Shown here: positions 26,014 to 33,520 of the stretch, piece after piece
Numbering within the stretch: position 1 is the first letter of the stretch
How the letters are laid out: the number at the start of each line of letters is the position of its first letter
Source: Candidatus Melainabacteria bacterium
GTDB lineage: Bacteria > Cyanobacteriota > Vampirovibrionia > Obscuribacterales > Obscuribacteraceae
Reading direction: 5' to 3'
NCBI GenBank assembly: GCA_016212515.1
Contig: JACRFZ010000042.1
Location: forward strand, 1 to 35,492
DNA: 35,492 nt
Position numbers and translations under genes: made by a program
Notes under the pieces: generated by a model
Databases searched by the model: none
What the model saw: the letters and a program-made list of their open reading frames with translations, nothing else
What the model was told of the DNA's origin: nothing

Positions 26014-26198
26014 CTATTGAGAACCTGCTCCGGTACTCTTGTCAACAGTTTCAGATTTGGCAACCAGGCGCAGGGCTTCCTTGATCGCAACTTCCAATTG
26101 GTTCTGATAGCCCTTTGCATCCCGGCTTTCGTTCAGGATCTTAATGTCAGGTTCTACTCCTACGCCCTCCAGTCGCTTACCGTCGATGGTGCAGTCGG
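26014..26198 (-). repeat. 185-bp direct repeat, copy inside the intact S41 peptidase gene
   Basis: Matches 24186-24370 with about 15 mismatches and no gaps (constant offset of 1828). The match starts exactly at the S41 stop codon, is lost just inside the gene at 26198, and does not continue past the stop. Confidence 0.85.
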
Positions 26199-27351
26199 CG
26201 CAGGCGATATAGAGGGCACAATGCTGGTCGATTTTTTGGAAGCAGCCCGCTACCACATATCCGGCTGTACACTCTCCCACCAGGGTGGCCCGCCCGGTTT
26301 TCTTCAGTGTGTAAGCCAGAAGCTCTTTGCCGCTTCTGCTGCCTGAATTGATCAGTGCCACCACCGGTCTGGTAAAGCAGAGGTTTTGCACATACTTTGC
26401 ACCGCTAGCGGCCCGCTGTTCAAAAACCGGGTAGTTGGCAGGGTTGCGGAAGAGGCAGTCGATATCAGTGAGGCTGGCACCGCCATAGCCGTCTCGCAGG
26501 TCCAGTATGAGGGCATCGCTTGCCCCTCTGTCATTGAGCAAAGACTCCAGGGTTTCCCTTACCTGGGGACCACCGCTGTACATATGGATATAAGTAAGGG
26601 TGACCTCTCTTTTCTTGCCGCCTATCTCTACTTCTCTAGTGATTGTCTTGAGGCTGTCTTCCATGGCTTGGAGGTAGGCCTTGAAATGATCTATTTGTTT
26701 GGGTTTGAGCCTGGCTGTTTTATCTAAGCCCTGCCTCTTGTAAGTGATGGTCAGTTCCGTACCGGCAGCCGCCAGGCAATCTTTATAGGTATACTCAGTT
26801 TTGCCGTTAACTGAGGTGATTTCGTCGCCTACCTCAATGCCTGCTTTGTCGGCGGCGCTGCCGGCCAGCACGTAGCGTACGGTTTTTTCCGGAAAGCCAG
26901 CCCCGCCGGTGACAAAACCAGGTAGTCCATACTCTTTCTGATTGCCCTTCTGCTGCAGAGAGTCGAAGAGGGACTCTAGATAATAGAAGCTTTCGTCTTC
27001 ATCGGTGGTGAAAAGGCAATGGCTGGTGCCCAGCTTTGAAAGGTAGAAATTGATGATGGGTTTAAGTACGGTTGTGCTTTTGGCTTGAGCTGTAGCTTTG
27101 AGCATGGCGTCTCTGTTTTGTAACCATATTCTCTTCAACTTGTCCTGGTCAAAAAATAGCTTTCTGACCTGACGATCTACAGCAAGAGCCTCTGCCAGTT
27201 CCTTGTTCTTAAGTATGCTGGTCGGCTCACGAAAGTCTCTCTTTTCCAATAGAGTCGAGTCAAGGACCGGCTTTCGCTTCTCAGCCAGAGCCGGTGCTAT
27301 CGAAAGTAAGCCTGATAGTGCAACAAGAATTACTGCATTTCTGGAGTACAT
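26014..27351 (-). CDS. secreted S41 family serine peptidase with PDZ domain
   Basis: 445 residues: signal peptide (cleavage after APALA, residue 23), a helical N-terminal region, a PDZ domain at about 145-215 (VLAGSAADKAGIEVGDEITSV), and the S41 core from about 240. The nucleophile region is N-x-x-S-x-S-x-x-E (Asn335, Ser338, Ser340, Glu343). In C-terminal-processing peptidases a Lys follows the nucleophile by 25 residues; here position 365 is Tyr. Instead the N-terminal segment has GTSH (His111), as in tricorn/S41B members that use a Ser-His arrangement. It probably degrades or trims exported proteins. The last 185 bases are duplicated at 24186-24370. Confidence 0.88.
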   Translation of the reverse strand: MYSRNAVILVALSGLLSIAPALAEKRKPVLDSTLLEKRDFREPTSILKNKELAEALAVDRQVRKLFFDQDKLKRIWLQNRDAMLKATAQAKSTTVLKPIINFYLSKLGTSHCLFTTDEDESFYYLESLFDSLQQKGNQKEYGLPGFVTGGAGFPEKTVRYVLAGSAADKAGIEVGDEITSVNGKTEYTYKDCLAAAGTELTITYKRQGLDKTARLKPKQIDHFKAYLQAMEDSLKTITREVEIGGKKREVTLTYIHMYSGGPQVRETLESLLNDRGASDALILDLRDGYGGASLTDIDCLFRNPANYPVFEQRAASGAKYVQNLCFTRPVVALINSGSRSGKELLAYTLKKTGRATLVGECTAGYVVAGCFQKIDQHCALYIACADCTIDGKRLEGVGVEPDIKILNESRDAKGYQNQLEVAIKEALRLVAKSETVDKSTGAGSQ

Positions 27352-27415
27352 ATATAGATATCCATGGAAGCGGAAATATCAGTAGAATAAACCTTTACTC
27401 TAACCAAGAAGATAA

Positions 27416-28681
27416 ATGACCAACAAGCCGTCCTTATATATACCGACTCTGTATTTTATTGAGGGCCTACCCTACGCCATAGTTTGTTCGGTCTCCATCA
27501 TCGTCTTTCAAAACCTTGATTATTCCAAAGACTTCATGGCTCAAGTCACCAGTCTCCTGGCCTTACCCTGGACTTTGAAATTCGCCTGGGCGCCTCTAGT
27601 GGATATGCTCGGTCTCAAGCGGCAATGGATTCTGGTGTCGCATGTGGTGCTGGCTGTTTGTGCCGTGCTCCTGGCCTTGAGTCTTCAGCTTGAAGGCGGC
27701 ATTAATTTTATCATTCTGGCCTTTGCCCTCATGGCTTTTACTTCCGCCACTCAAGACGTGGCCATGGACGGCTACTACCTGGAAGTACTCGACAAAGAGC
27801 AGCAGTCTGTCTTTGTGGGTGTGCGCAATGCTGCTTACCGAATCGCCATGCTCTTTGGCCAGGGCTTTCTCGTCTATCTGGCCGGTACCCTTTCTCATCA
27901 GTATGGGATAAGAGCCGGTTGGGGTGCGGCCTTTGCCCTGGCAGCCGTCATCTTTGCTCTTGCCTTTGCCCTACATGCCTGGCTTCTGCCCAAGCCGACC
28001 GACACTGCCAGTAAGACTCTCAGTAAGGTCGACGGCAGTGAGTTCCTAACAGTTTTCGGTAGTTTTTTTAAGCGCCCCGGAATTTTTGTAATTGTCTTTT
28101 ACATGTTGTTCTTTCGCCTGGGCGATGCCCTCATGCTCAAGATGGCCCAACCGTTCTTGCTTGATAAGGCAGGCTCTGGCGGTCTGCAAATAGCTACTGA
28201 GACCGTGGGGCTTATCTATGGCGGCGTCGGTGTGGGCTTCCTTTTATTGGGTGGTATCGTAGGTGGTTATGTTGTCAGCAAACTGGGACTTAAGCGCACT
28301 CTAATGCCCACTGCCCTGATTCAAAATAGCGCCATATTGCTTTATTACATTCTTTCAATTCTTAAACCTGGCGTAGTACTTGTGGCTGTCTTCAACGCTT
28401 TTGAACAGTTTGCCTACGGGCTTGGTTTGACTGCATACACTGTCTTTCTTTTAAGCTTGGCATCACCGCGTTATCGTAGCGGGCATTACGCCATAGCTAC
28501 GGCAATTATGGCACTGGGGCTTTTGTTGCCCGGCTATGTAAGCGGCAAGCTATGTACCATGCTTGGATATCAGAATTTCTTTCTCCTAAGCTTTCTTCTA
28601 TCCATCCCTGGTATGATCGCTATATTGTTTCTGCCTCTGGGCTCGTCATCCCAGGAGGCGGCTAAGGACAAACAAGACTGA
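27416..28681 (+). CDS. MFS transporter, AmpG-like permease
   Basis: 421 residues with about 12 TM segments. The beginning, YIPTLYFIEGLPYAIVCSVS, and the segment SLLALPWTLKFAWAPLVDML are characteristic of the AmpG/PAT branch of MFS, with ATQDVAMDGYYLEVL in TM4 as a second hallmark. AmpG imports GlcNAc-anhydromuropeptides in Gram-negative wall recycling; other branch members carry acetyl-CoA or siderophores. Wall recycling would fit the NanE-like epimerase and the wall hydrolases in this window (inference). AAGAAG lies four bases before the ATG. It is divergent from the S41 gene, with 64 bases between the start codons to hold both promoters. Confidence 0.85.
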   Translation: MTNKPSLYIPTLYFIEGLPYAIVCSVSIIVFQNLDYSKDFMAQVTSLLALPWTLKFAWAPLVDMLGLKRQWILVSHVVLAVCAVLLALSLQLEGGINFIILAFALMAFTSATQDVAMDGYYLEVLDKEQQSVFVGVRNAAYRIAMLFGQGFLVYLAGTLSHQYGIRAGWGAAFALAAVIFALAFALHAWLLPKPTDTASKTLSKVDGSEFLTVFGSFFKRPGIFVIVFYMLFFRLGDALMLKMAQPFLLDKAGSGGLQIATETVGLIYGGVGVGFLLLGGIVGGYVVSKLGLKRTLMPTALIQNSAILLYYILSILKPGVVLVAVFNAFEQFAYGLGLTAYTVFLLSLASPRYRSGHYAIATAIMALGLLLPGYVSGKLCTMLGYQNFFLLSFLLSIPGMIAILFLPLGSSSQEAAKDKQD

Positions 28682-28686
28682 GATAA

Positions 28687-28723
28687 GGTCTTTTAGTTTG
28701 TTGCCTTGATTTAGTAAAAGACC
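28687..28723. repeat. inverted repeat between permease and aldo/keto reductase genes
   Basis: Perfect 9-base arms GGTCTTTTA (28687-28695) and TAAAAGACC (28715-28723) around a 19-base loop. No T-run follows, so it may be an operator, RNA stem or weak terminator. It lies 25 bases before the aldo/keto reductase start and close to its ribosome site. Confidence 0.45.
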
Positions 28724-28748
28724 ATCTCTAAATTCAGAGGATTCTTCA

Positions 28749-29723
28749 GTGCAGTACCGAAAAGTCGGCAAGTGGGGCGTGAAAGTTTCGGAAGTCGCCC
28801 TTGGTAGTTGGCTCACCTATGGTGGAACGGTTGAAGAGAAGAATGCCGTCAAGCAGATTCACAAGGCTTTTGAATTGGGCGTCAATTTCTTTGATACGGC
28901 CAACGTTTATGCTCAGGGGCAGTCGGAAGTGGTTGTGGGTAAGGCCCTCAAGACCATGAAAAGAGAAGCCTGTTTCGTGGCCACCAAAGTCTTTTTCCCC
29001 ATGGGCGAAGGACCGAACGACAAGGGGCTTTCTCGCAAGCATGTTTTTGAGCAGTGCAATGCCAGTTTAAAAAGACTGGGGCAAGACTACGTAGATCTCT
29101 ACCAGTGCCATCGCTTTGATCCGGAGACGCCCATGGAAGAACTGGTGCGAACCATGGATGATTTGACCAGGCAGGGCAAGATCCTCTACTGGGGAGTCAG
29201 TGAGTGGAGCGGTTCTCAAATAGAGGATGCCTACCGGGTAGCGGCAGAACTCAATGCCGTGCCTCCCATTTCCAACCAGCCCTGCTACAACATGCTGACC
29301 AGAAACATCGAAGCTTCGGTAATTCCTGTTTGCGAAAGGCTGGGAGTTGGTCAAGTTGTATTTTCGCCCCTGGCTCAGGGTGTCTTGACCGGTAAATATG
29401 CGCCGGGTAAACCTTTGCCGGAGGGCAGCAGAGCCGCCGACAGTCGGGTCAATATGTTTATGATGGGTAGAAGTCTTATGTCGGACGAAACCCTGATGAA
29501 AGTGGAAAGACTGAAGACTATTGCCCAGGATGAAGGACTGACTCTCGGGCAGATGGCTCTGGCCTGGTGCCTGCGTGAAGCTAATGTTGCCAGCGTCATC
29601 ATCGGTGCCACAAAACCCCAGCAGATTGAAGAAAACGTCACGGCTGCCGGACTGAAGCTTTCCGGTGAGGCTCTGGCAAAAATAGAGACGATCCTGGCTA
29701 CCCCTGTGGGTGCTAGAGCCTGA
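28749..29723 (+). CDS. aldo/keto reductase, voltage-gated K+ channel beta-subunit-like
   Basis: 324 residues, starting with GTG (AGAGGA seven bases upstream). The first segment MQYRKVGKWGVKVSEVALGSW is typical of the Kv-beta/YghZ branch. The catalytic tetrad is present: Asp and Tyr in FDTANVYAQG, Lys in ATKVF, and His in YQCHR. The NADPH-binding end (SVIIGATKPQQIEENV) is intact. It reduces aldehydes or ketones in the cytoplasm, probably in detoxification such as of methylglyoxal; the substrate is not readable from sequence. Confidence 0.92.
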   Translation: MQYRKVGKWGVKVSEVALGSWLTYGGTVEEKNAVKQIHKAFELGVNFFDTANVYAQGQSEVVVGKALKTMKREACFVATKVFFPMGEGPNDKGLSRKHVFEQCNASLKRLGQDYVDLYQCHRFDPETPMEELVRTMDDLTRQGKILYWGVSEWSGSQIEDAYRVAAELNAVPPISNQPCYNMLTRNIEASVIPVCERLGVGQVVFSPLAQGVLTGKYAPGKPLPEGSRAADSRVNMFMMGRSLMSDETLMKVERLKTIAQDEGLTLGQMALAWCLREANVASVIIGATKPQQIEENVTAAGLKLSGEALAKIETILATPVGARA

Positions 29724-29822
29724 GACAGAAGCGACCATATTGTTACTCTTTCTTGGCCCGTTGGGTAGACTGGCCTGGAAGCGGGCACAACTAAAGATGC
29801 AGCTACTATTCAGGGGGTCGGT

Positions 29823-31283
29823 ATGAAACTGAAAAAGGGTGGGGCTTGCCTTTCGGCGCTCTTGCTATTGGCTTCAAGCCTACCTGTGGCTCAGGTTTTT
29901 CTGGCCTTGCCCTGTCTGGCTGATGACCCGCAAGTGCAGAGCGACTGGGCGGTGGACGACCCCAATCGCAAGCCTGCCGTCACTGAAGAGAAGCCCAAGA
30001 GCGAAGAGAGCGGCGGCACTTCTTTGGTTCCTCCCGTTGTACCTCCCGTCAGCGGTGAAAGCGCTAAGTCCGATATCCCGGCATCCTCCACAGATGCCAT
30101 CGATATGCCGATGGTGGCGCCGGTCATGAGCCCGGCAACCCAGGCCGTGATCAAGAGTAACGCCAAGGAAACCATTGAAAAAGGTGCGGTGACGGCCACT
30201 GCTACCGTTAAACCGGCCGCTCCCAGTCAGACCATTCAAGCTTCGGCTTCCTCTGCCAAACTGTATGGACGTATTGAACAGATTGCCGGTGGCAAGGGGG
30301 CCAACTTCCCGATTGTCTTCAAGGCTGCTGTCCCTTCCCTTGATACCTCTCTCGCCAAACCGGCCTTGAAAGGCGGCGCGCAAGATCTTACGGTTTATTC
30401 GGGCACTGTGGCCAGGAGTTTTCCCGAGGATTATCGAGGCACCTGGGGTGGTTCTCTCAAGGTCTGGACGGTTGAGCAAGCTCCGATTTGCTTCCAGATT
30501 GATCCTGAAGAGGCCGGTAAGGTGCAGCGCATCTTCAAAAGTGGTGCCGAAGGTTCCGTTAATTTCATGTTCGCAAACGACACAAAGGGCGGTATCTACC
30601 TGGCTCCTGCCCAGATTATGTTTCAAGTAGCCGGTAAAGAAGTCGGTCTTGAAAAACAAATGACTCAGATGATGGGTGGACAGAGTCTCTCGGCCATGGG
30701 ACCGATGGGGCAGATGATGGCCCAGATGGCTCAGTCTATGCCGGTTCCAATTATCTTTTCTTTCGGAGACATCCAGACCAATTCCATGGCCAAGGGGCTC
30801 TCCGGCAATGAATTTGTGCAGCGTACCTTGCGCAATACGGTGCGGCAGTTGACTCCGCAAGTAATTGAGCAGCAGATCATTGCTCAGATGAATGAAGTAA
30901 TGAAATCCACCGGCAGACCACGCCTTCGTTATGAAGAGTCGGTAATTCGTTTCACTAAAGTGAATGCTCAGCAGATGTATGTGCAAGCGGCTCAGGTTGT
31001 GTATGGTCCTGATCGCAAGTTTCAGCAGAAAATTATCATGTATGGTTACGTGACAAAAGGGCAGGTGGTCAATACCAATCCCTACTCTGGTATGATGCAG
31101 ATGCCCGGCATGATGCAAATTCCGGGACAAGCTCCAGGTACAATGCCGCAGATGCGTCCCGGTACCATTCCAAGCATACCGGGGCTGACGCCTGGACAAA
31201 ATCCATTCGGCGGCGGTGGCAATGGGTCCATACCAGGACTGCCACCAGGTTTCAATCCCTTCCAGGGACTTTTTGGTCAATAA
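29823..31283 (+). CDS. secreted protein of unknown function with Met/Gly/Pro-rich C-terminus
   Basis: 486 residues. GGGGG before the ATG supports the start; a signal peptide (Lys-rich start, core ACLSALLLLASSLPVAQVFL, cleavage near LADD) follows. Residues about 35-135 are Pro/Ser/Glu/Ala-rich and probably disordered. A folded region of about 280 residues follows (from YGRIEQIAGGKGANFP to VIMYGYVTKG), with an internal Met/Gln-rich run, MTQMMGGQSLSAMGPMGQMM. The tail of about 65 residues is made of Met, Pro and Gly (PGMMQIPGQAPGTMPQM). No family recognised; an extracellular or periplasmic structural role is likely. It is followed by a HEAT-repeat gene after 16 bases. Confidence 0.75.
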   Translation: MKLKKGGACLSALLLLASSLPVAQVFLALPCLADDPQVQSDWAVDDPNRKPAVTEEKPKSEESGGTSLVPPVVPPVSGESAKSDIPASSTDAIDMPMVAPVMSPATQAVIKSNAKETIEKGAVTATATVKPAAPSQTIQASASSAKLYGRIEQIAGGKGANFPIVFKAAVPSLDTSLAKPALKGGAQDLTVYSGTVARSFPEDYRGTWGGSLKVWTVEQAPICFQIDPEEAGKVQRIFKSGAEGSVNFMFANDTKGGIYLAPAQIMFQVAGKEVGLEKQMTQMMGGQSLSAMGPMGQMMAQMAQSMPVPIIFSFGDIQTNSMAKGLSGNEFVQRTLRNTVRQLTPQVIEQQIIAQMNEVMKSTGRPRLRYEESVIRFTKVNAQQMYVQAAQVVYGPDRKFQQKIIMYGYVTKGQVVNTNPYSGMMQMPGMMQIPGQAPGTMPQMRPGTIPSIPGLTPGQNPFGGGGNGSIPGLPPGFNPFQGLFGQ

Positions 31284-31299
31284 GCCTTAGATAAATAAC

Positions 31300-31878
31300 A
31301 TGAGCACCACCTATTCTTCAGAGCTTTTAAGTGAGCTTGCCCAGTTCGTTTCCGATTTGATCTCCCAGAGCGATTATCCCGGTTTTGAGTCTCGCGCCTT
31401 TCGCATCGGTTTGCCCGATCGCTTCAACCAGGCATCGAGCAAACTCTTTGGTGAGTGTCTTGACCACGAATCAGTCTATATGCGCCTGGTGGCTCTGCGC
31501 TGGTTTCAGGACAAGCCCGGCACCATCAAGCCTTTTGTCAAACAGATTCTAGCCCACTTGCTCGATGGGGACGAATGGGTGCGAATAGAGGCCCTGGGTG
31601 CCCTGGAGCGCTTCCATTCTCCCACCAGCGGTAATGCGCAAGCGTGCGCGCTACTCCTCAAAGACGAGAACGTGCAGGTGCGTAAGGCCAGTGCTAAAGC
31701 GCTCACTAAGATGTTGCCGCGGGTACACGAGAAGCTGGCTAAGGAACTTGACGACGTGCGCCAGGAAAACCTCAAGCAGGTGGAGACGCTCTTAACGGAA
31801 GCCCTTTGCGACAGCGACGTGCAGGTGAGGCAGAAAGCCGAGAAGGCATTGCGCAAGAGCGGCAACCTGGACGGCTAA
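31300..31878 (+). CDS. HEAT-repeat protein
   Basis: 192 residues, all helical. HEAT-type helix pairs appear as LLDGDEWVRIEALGALERF, LLKDENVQVRKASAKALTKML and ALCDSDVQVRQKAEKALRKS, each with the Asp-x-x-Val-Arg pattern between helices. No signal peptide, so it is probably a cytoplasmic protein-protein adaptor. It starts 16 bases after the secreted protein gene and is probably co-transcribed with it. It ends four bases before the converging coiled-coil gene. Confidence 0.82.
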   Translation: MSTTYSSELLSELAQFVSDLISQSDYPGFESRAFRIGLPDRFNQASSKLFGECLDHESVYMRLVALRWFQDKPGTIKPFVKQILAHLLDGDEWVRIEALGALERFHSPTSGNAQACALLLKDENVQVRKASAKALTKMLPRVHEKLAKELDDVRQENLKQVETLLTEALCDSDVQVRQKAEKALRKSGNLDG

Positions 31879-31882
31879 TTTT

Positions 31883-32398
31883 TCAACTTTCGCCGGTGAG
31901 ACGTCTTTCTAGAAGCTTCAGGGCTTCCAGACAGTTGTCGTCGTTATTGATTCTGGTGTAGAAGCCGTACTCAAAATATTGCTCCATGAAATTCAGGTTG
32001 TATGCCAGTACTTTCAGCAAATCTGCCAGTTGAACCGAGATCTTCTCTTGTAAGCCCCTGAGGTCCTCTAGAGCGGTGGCAAGTTCCGTTAGCCCCTCTT
32101 CTATCTCCTTTATTCTTCCGGCGTCTTGCCGGGGGGCAGAGGGCTCTTTCCTGGCGTTTTGTTTTCCTGCACTTGTATAGATTTGAGACATCTGTCTGTG
32201 CACTGTTGCATTTATGACAAAGAGTACGGCAGCCATCTCATGGAAATAGCTACGAATCATCTTTTCTTCCAGTGTGACGCGCTTTTCCGAGAAGCGTTCG
32301 ATCACCTCGTGGATTTTGACGGTGAGCGCTTGATTGGCGTCAAGGCAAGAGACAATCTGCTTGACGATCTCTTCTTCTTTGATGTTGTGTAAAGTCAT
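31883..32398 (-). CDS. small helical/coiled-coil protein of unknown function
   Basis: 171 residues, almost wholly helical, with charged heptad-like stretches (IHEVIERFSEKRVTLEEKMI and RIKEIEEGLTELATALEDLRGL). No signal or TM segment. AGGGA precedes the ATG at short spacing. No family recognised; a cytoplasmic oligomeric protein is likely. The terminator at 32436-32466 separates it from the ribbon-helix-helix gene on the same strand, so it needs its own promoter or read-through. Confidence 0.7.
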   Translation of the reverse strand: MTLHNIKEEEIVKQIVSCLDANQALTVKIHEVIERFSEKRVTLEEKMIRSYFHEMAAVLFVINATVHRQMSQIYTSAGKQNARKEPSAPRQDAGRIKEIEEGLTELATALEDLRGLQEKISVQLADLLKVLAYNLNFMEQYFEYGFYTRINNDDNCLEALKLLERRLTGES

Positions 32399-32435
32399 AA
32401 TCCCTGAGCCTTCTACTTGTCGCTCTACAAAGAAA

Positions 32436-32466
32436 AACAGCCGCCCGGCCGGGCGACTGTTTTCTT
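32436..32466 (-). terminator. intrinsic terminator after the ribbon-helix-helix gene
   Basis: Stem AACAG/CTGTT plus CGCCC/GGGCG with one mismatch pair and a GGCC loop. Read on the minus strand it ends in TTTTTCTTT and lies 33 bases after the regulator's stop; on the plus strand TTTTCTT follows, so it may work in both directions. Confidence 0.8.
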
Positions 32467-32498
32467 AAGGTTGGTTTTCGTTTCCGCTTTGCCAAGTC

Positions 32499-32732
32499 TT
32501 ATGTGGAAGAACCGCTGGTGCTGCCGGCTACGGGTGCGGCCTGGAAGGAATCGGACATTTCCATGGTGCTGACGGAAAGGTGAGTGCCTCCCTGCTGTCT
32601 TCTGAAGTTGTCCAGATATCTACGCAGAGCTTCGCGTATCAGATCTGAGCGGGTGCGGTGCTCGCACTGGGCAATAAAATCGACTTGTTCGAGCATAGCA
32701 GGGGGTAGTGCAATCAAGACCTTCTTGGGCAT
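32499..32732 (-). CDS. ribbon-helix-helix (CopG/Arc type) DNA-binding regulator
   Basis: 77 residues from the ATG at 32732, which has GAGGA seven bases upstream; a longer frame upstream covers the leader repeat and is not supported. The beta strand KKVLIALPPAMLEQVD and helices DFIAQCEHRTRSDLIREALRRYLDNFRR form a canonical RHH domain (residues 2-44). The C-terminal 30 residues are Ser/Gly/Thr-rich and probably disordered. Such proteins bind DNA as dimers of dimers and often repress their own genes. No toxin gene partner adjoins it, so it is more likely a stand-alone regulator than an antitoxin. The inverted repeat at 32774-32804 is a candidate target. Confidence 0.85.
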   Translation of the reverse strand: MPKKVLIALPPAMLEQVDFIAQCEHRTRSDLIREALRRYLDNFRRQQGGTHLSVSTMEMSDSFQAAPVAGSTSGSST

Positions 32733-32773
32733 ATTCGATTCCTCATGGAGACGTTTTGGGGTGACGAAATTCG

Positions 32774-32804
32774 CCTCTTTCAAAGCCACACGCTTTGTGA
32801 GAGG
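32774..32804. promoter_or_regulatory. imperfect inverted repeat in the leader of the ribbon-helix-helix gene
   Basis: Arms of 13 bases (11 matching) around CACAC: CCTCTTTCAAAGC and GCTTTGTGAGAGG. The inner CAAAGC/GCTTTG pair is perfect. It ends 41 bases before the start codon, where an autoregulatory operator or a leader hairpin would lie. Confidence 0.5.
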
Positions 32805-33520
32805 GAACTTTATCAACGGTTCTTTACGATAGGTAACCGCTTTTTGGGTGGCGAGTGGATTTATCAACCACCTTCAACGGCTATTCAATTTACACATGAA
32901 AGTCGATATCGTAAAGGTCTAAAAGGGGCATAAATACCCAAGTTCCTAGAAATACACTTAAAAGGTTTTTTGGAAAGTCGCAATCCTTGACCAGGTAAGA
33001 CTCAAGGGGGATCAGCCTAAAATCCGTATAGATACTAGGGTGGACAAAGGACATATCCTGCTCTTGAACTTCTAAAAAATTGTGCTAGAGATTCCGATTG
33101 TTTGGCGCATTTTGCCCGGTGCTTCTGCCGAAAGTGGCTTGTGCAGCCAGTTGTAATACGATATTTAGCGTTTTATCTGGTACAGAGGTGACAGGCTTTT
33201 GATCGGCGAAATAAGCGATATGCATGTTATGTCCTAGACGTAAGCCGGACGGCATCTACTTATCATTAAATAGTATCAGTGGTGATACCACTACTGTATA
33301 TGCGTTTTTCGAGACGGGCGTAATAGCCCTTTCTTCAGCTCTTAAAACGGCATGGCCTGCGCGTTTGGAGCCAGAGATTGGGCAGACTGCCCAGACGTGT
33401 GAGTTTTCTACAGGATTTGAACTGTCAGGGTGTTTGCTCTTGGTTTTAAAAAGTCAAGGCTTGGTAAAACGGTACGATACATTGCATCATTGATAAGGTT
33501 GTCGGAAGAGGGAAAAAGTG
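32805..33520. other. non-coding stretch with several short inverted repeats
   Basis: No convincing gene on either strand over about 700 bases. It contains AGTGGT-GAT-ACCACT (33278-33292), GGGC-N6-GCCC (33316-33329, followed by TTTCTTC) and TGGGCA-GAC-TGCCCA (33379-33393). It may hold promoters for the flanking divergent genes, a structured RNA or regulator sites; which of these cannot be decided from the sequence alone. Confidence 0.45.

Noticed and set aside
29880..31280. Long open frame (466 codons) on the minus strand opposite the secreted protein gene
   Set aside because: It is a shadow of the real gene's codon usage: no ribosome site and no recognisable domain, whereas the plus-strand frame has a signal peptide and a good ribosome site.
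32436..32466. GC-rich palindrome as a protein-binding site
   Set aside because: Flanking A and T runs and its place after the regulator gene fit an intrinsic terminator much better.
33413..33422. tRNA T-loop-like GTTCAAATCC on the minus strand in the non-coding gap
   Set aside because: The flanking bases do not pair as a T-stem, and no D-arm, anticodon arm or acceptor stem could be built around it.
33224..33493. 89-codon plus-strand frame before exonuclease III
   Set aside because: No ribosome site, unusual composition, and it runs through three inverted repeats.
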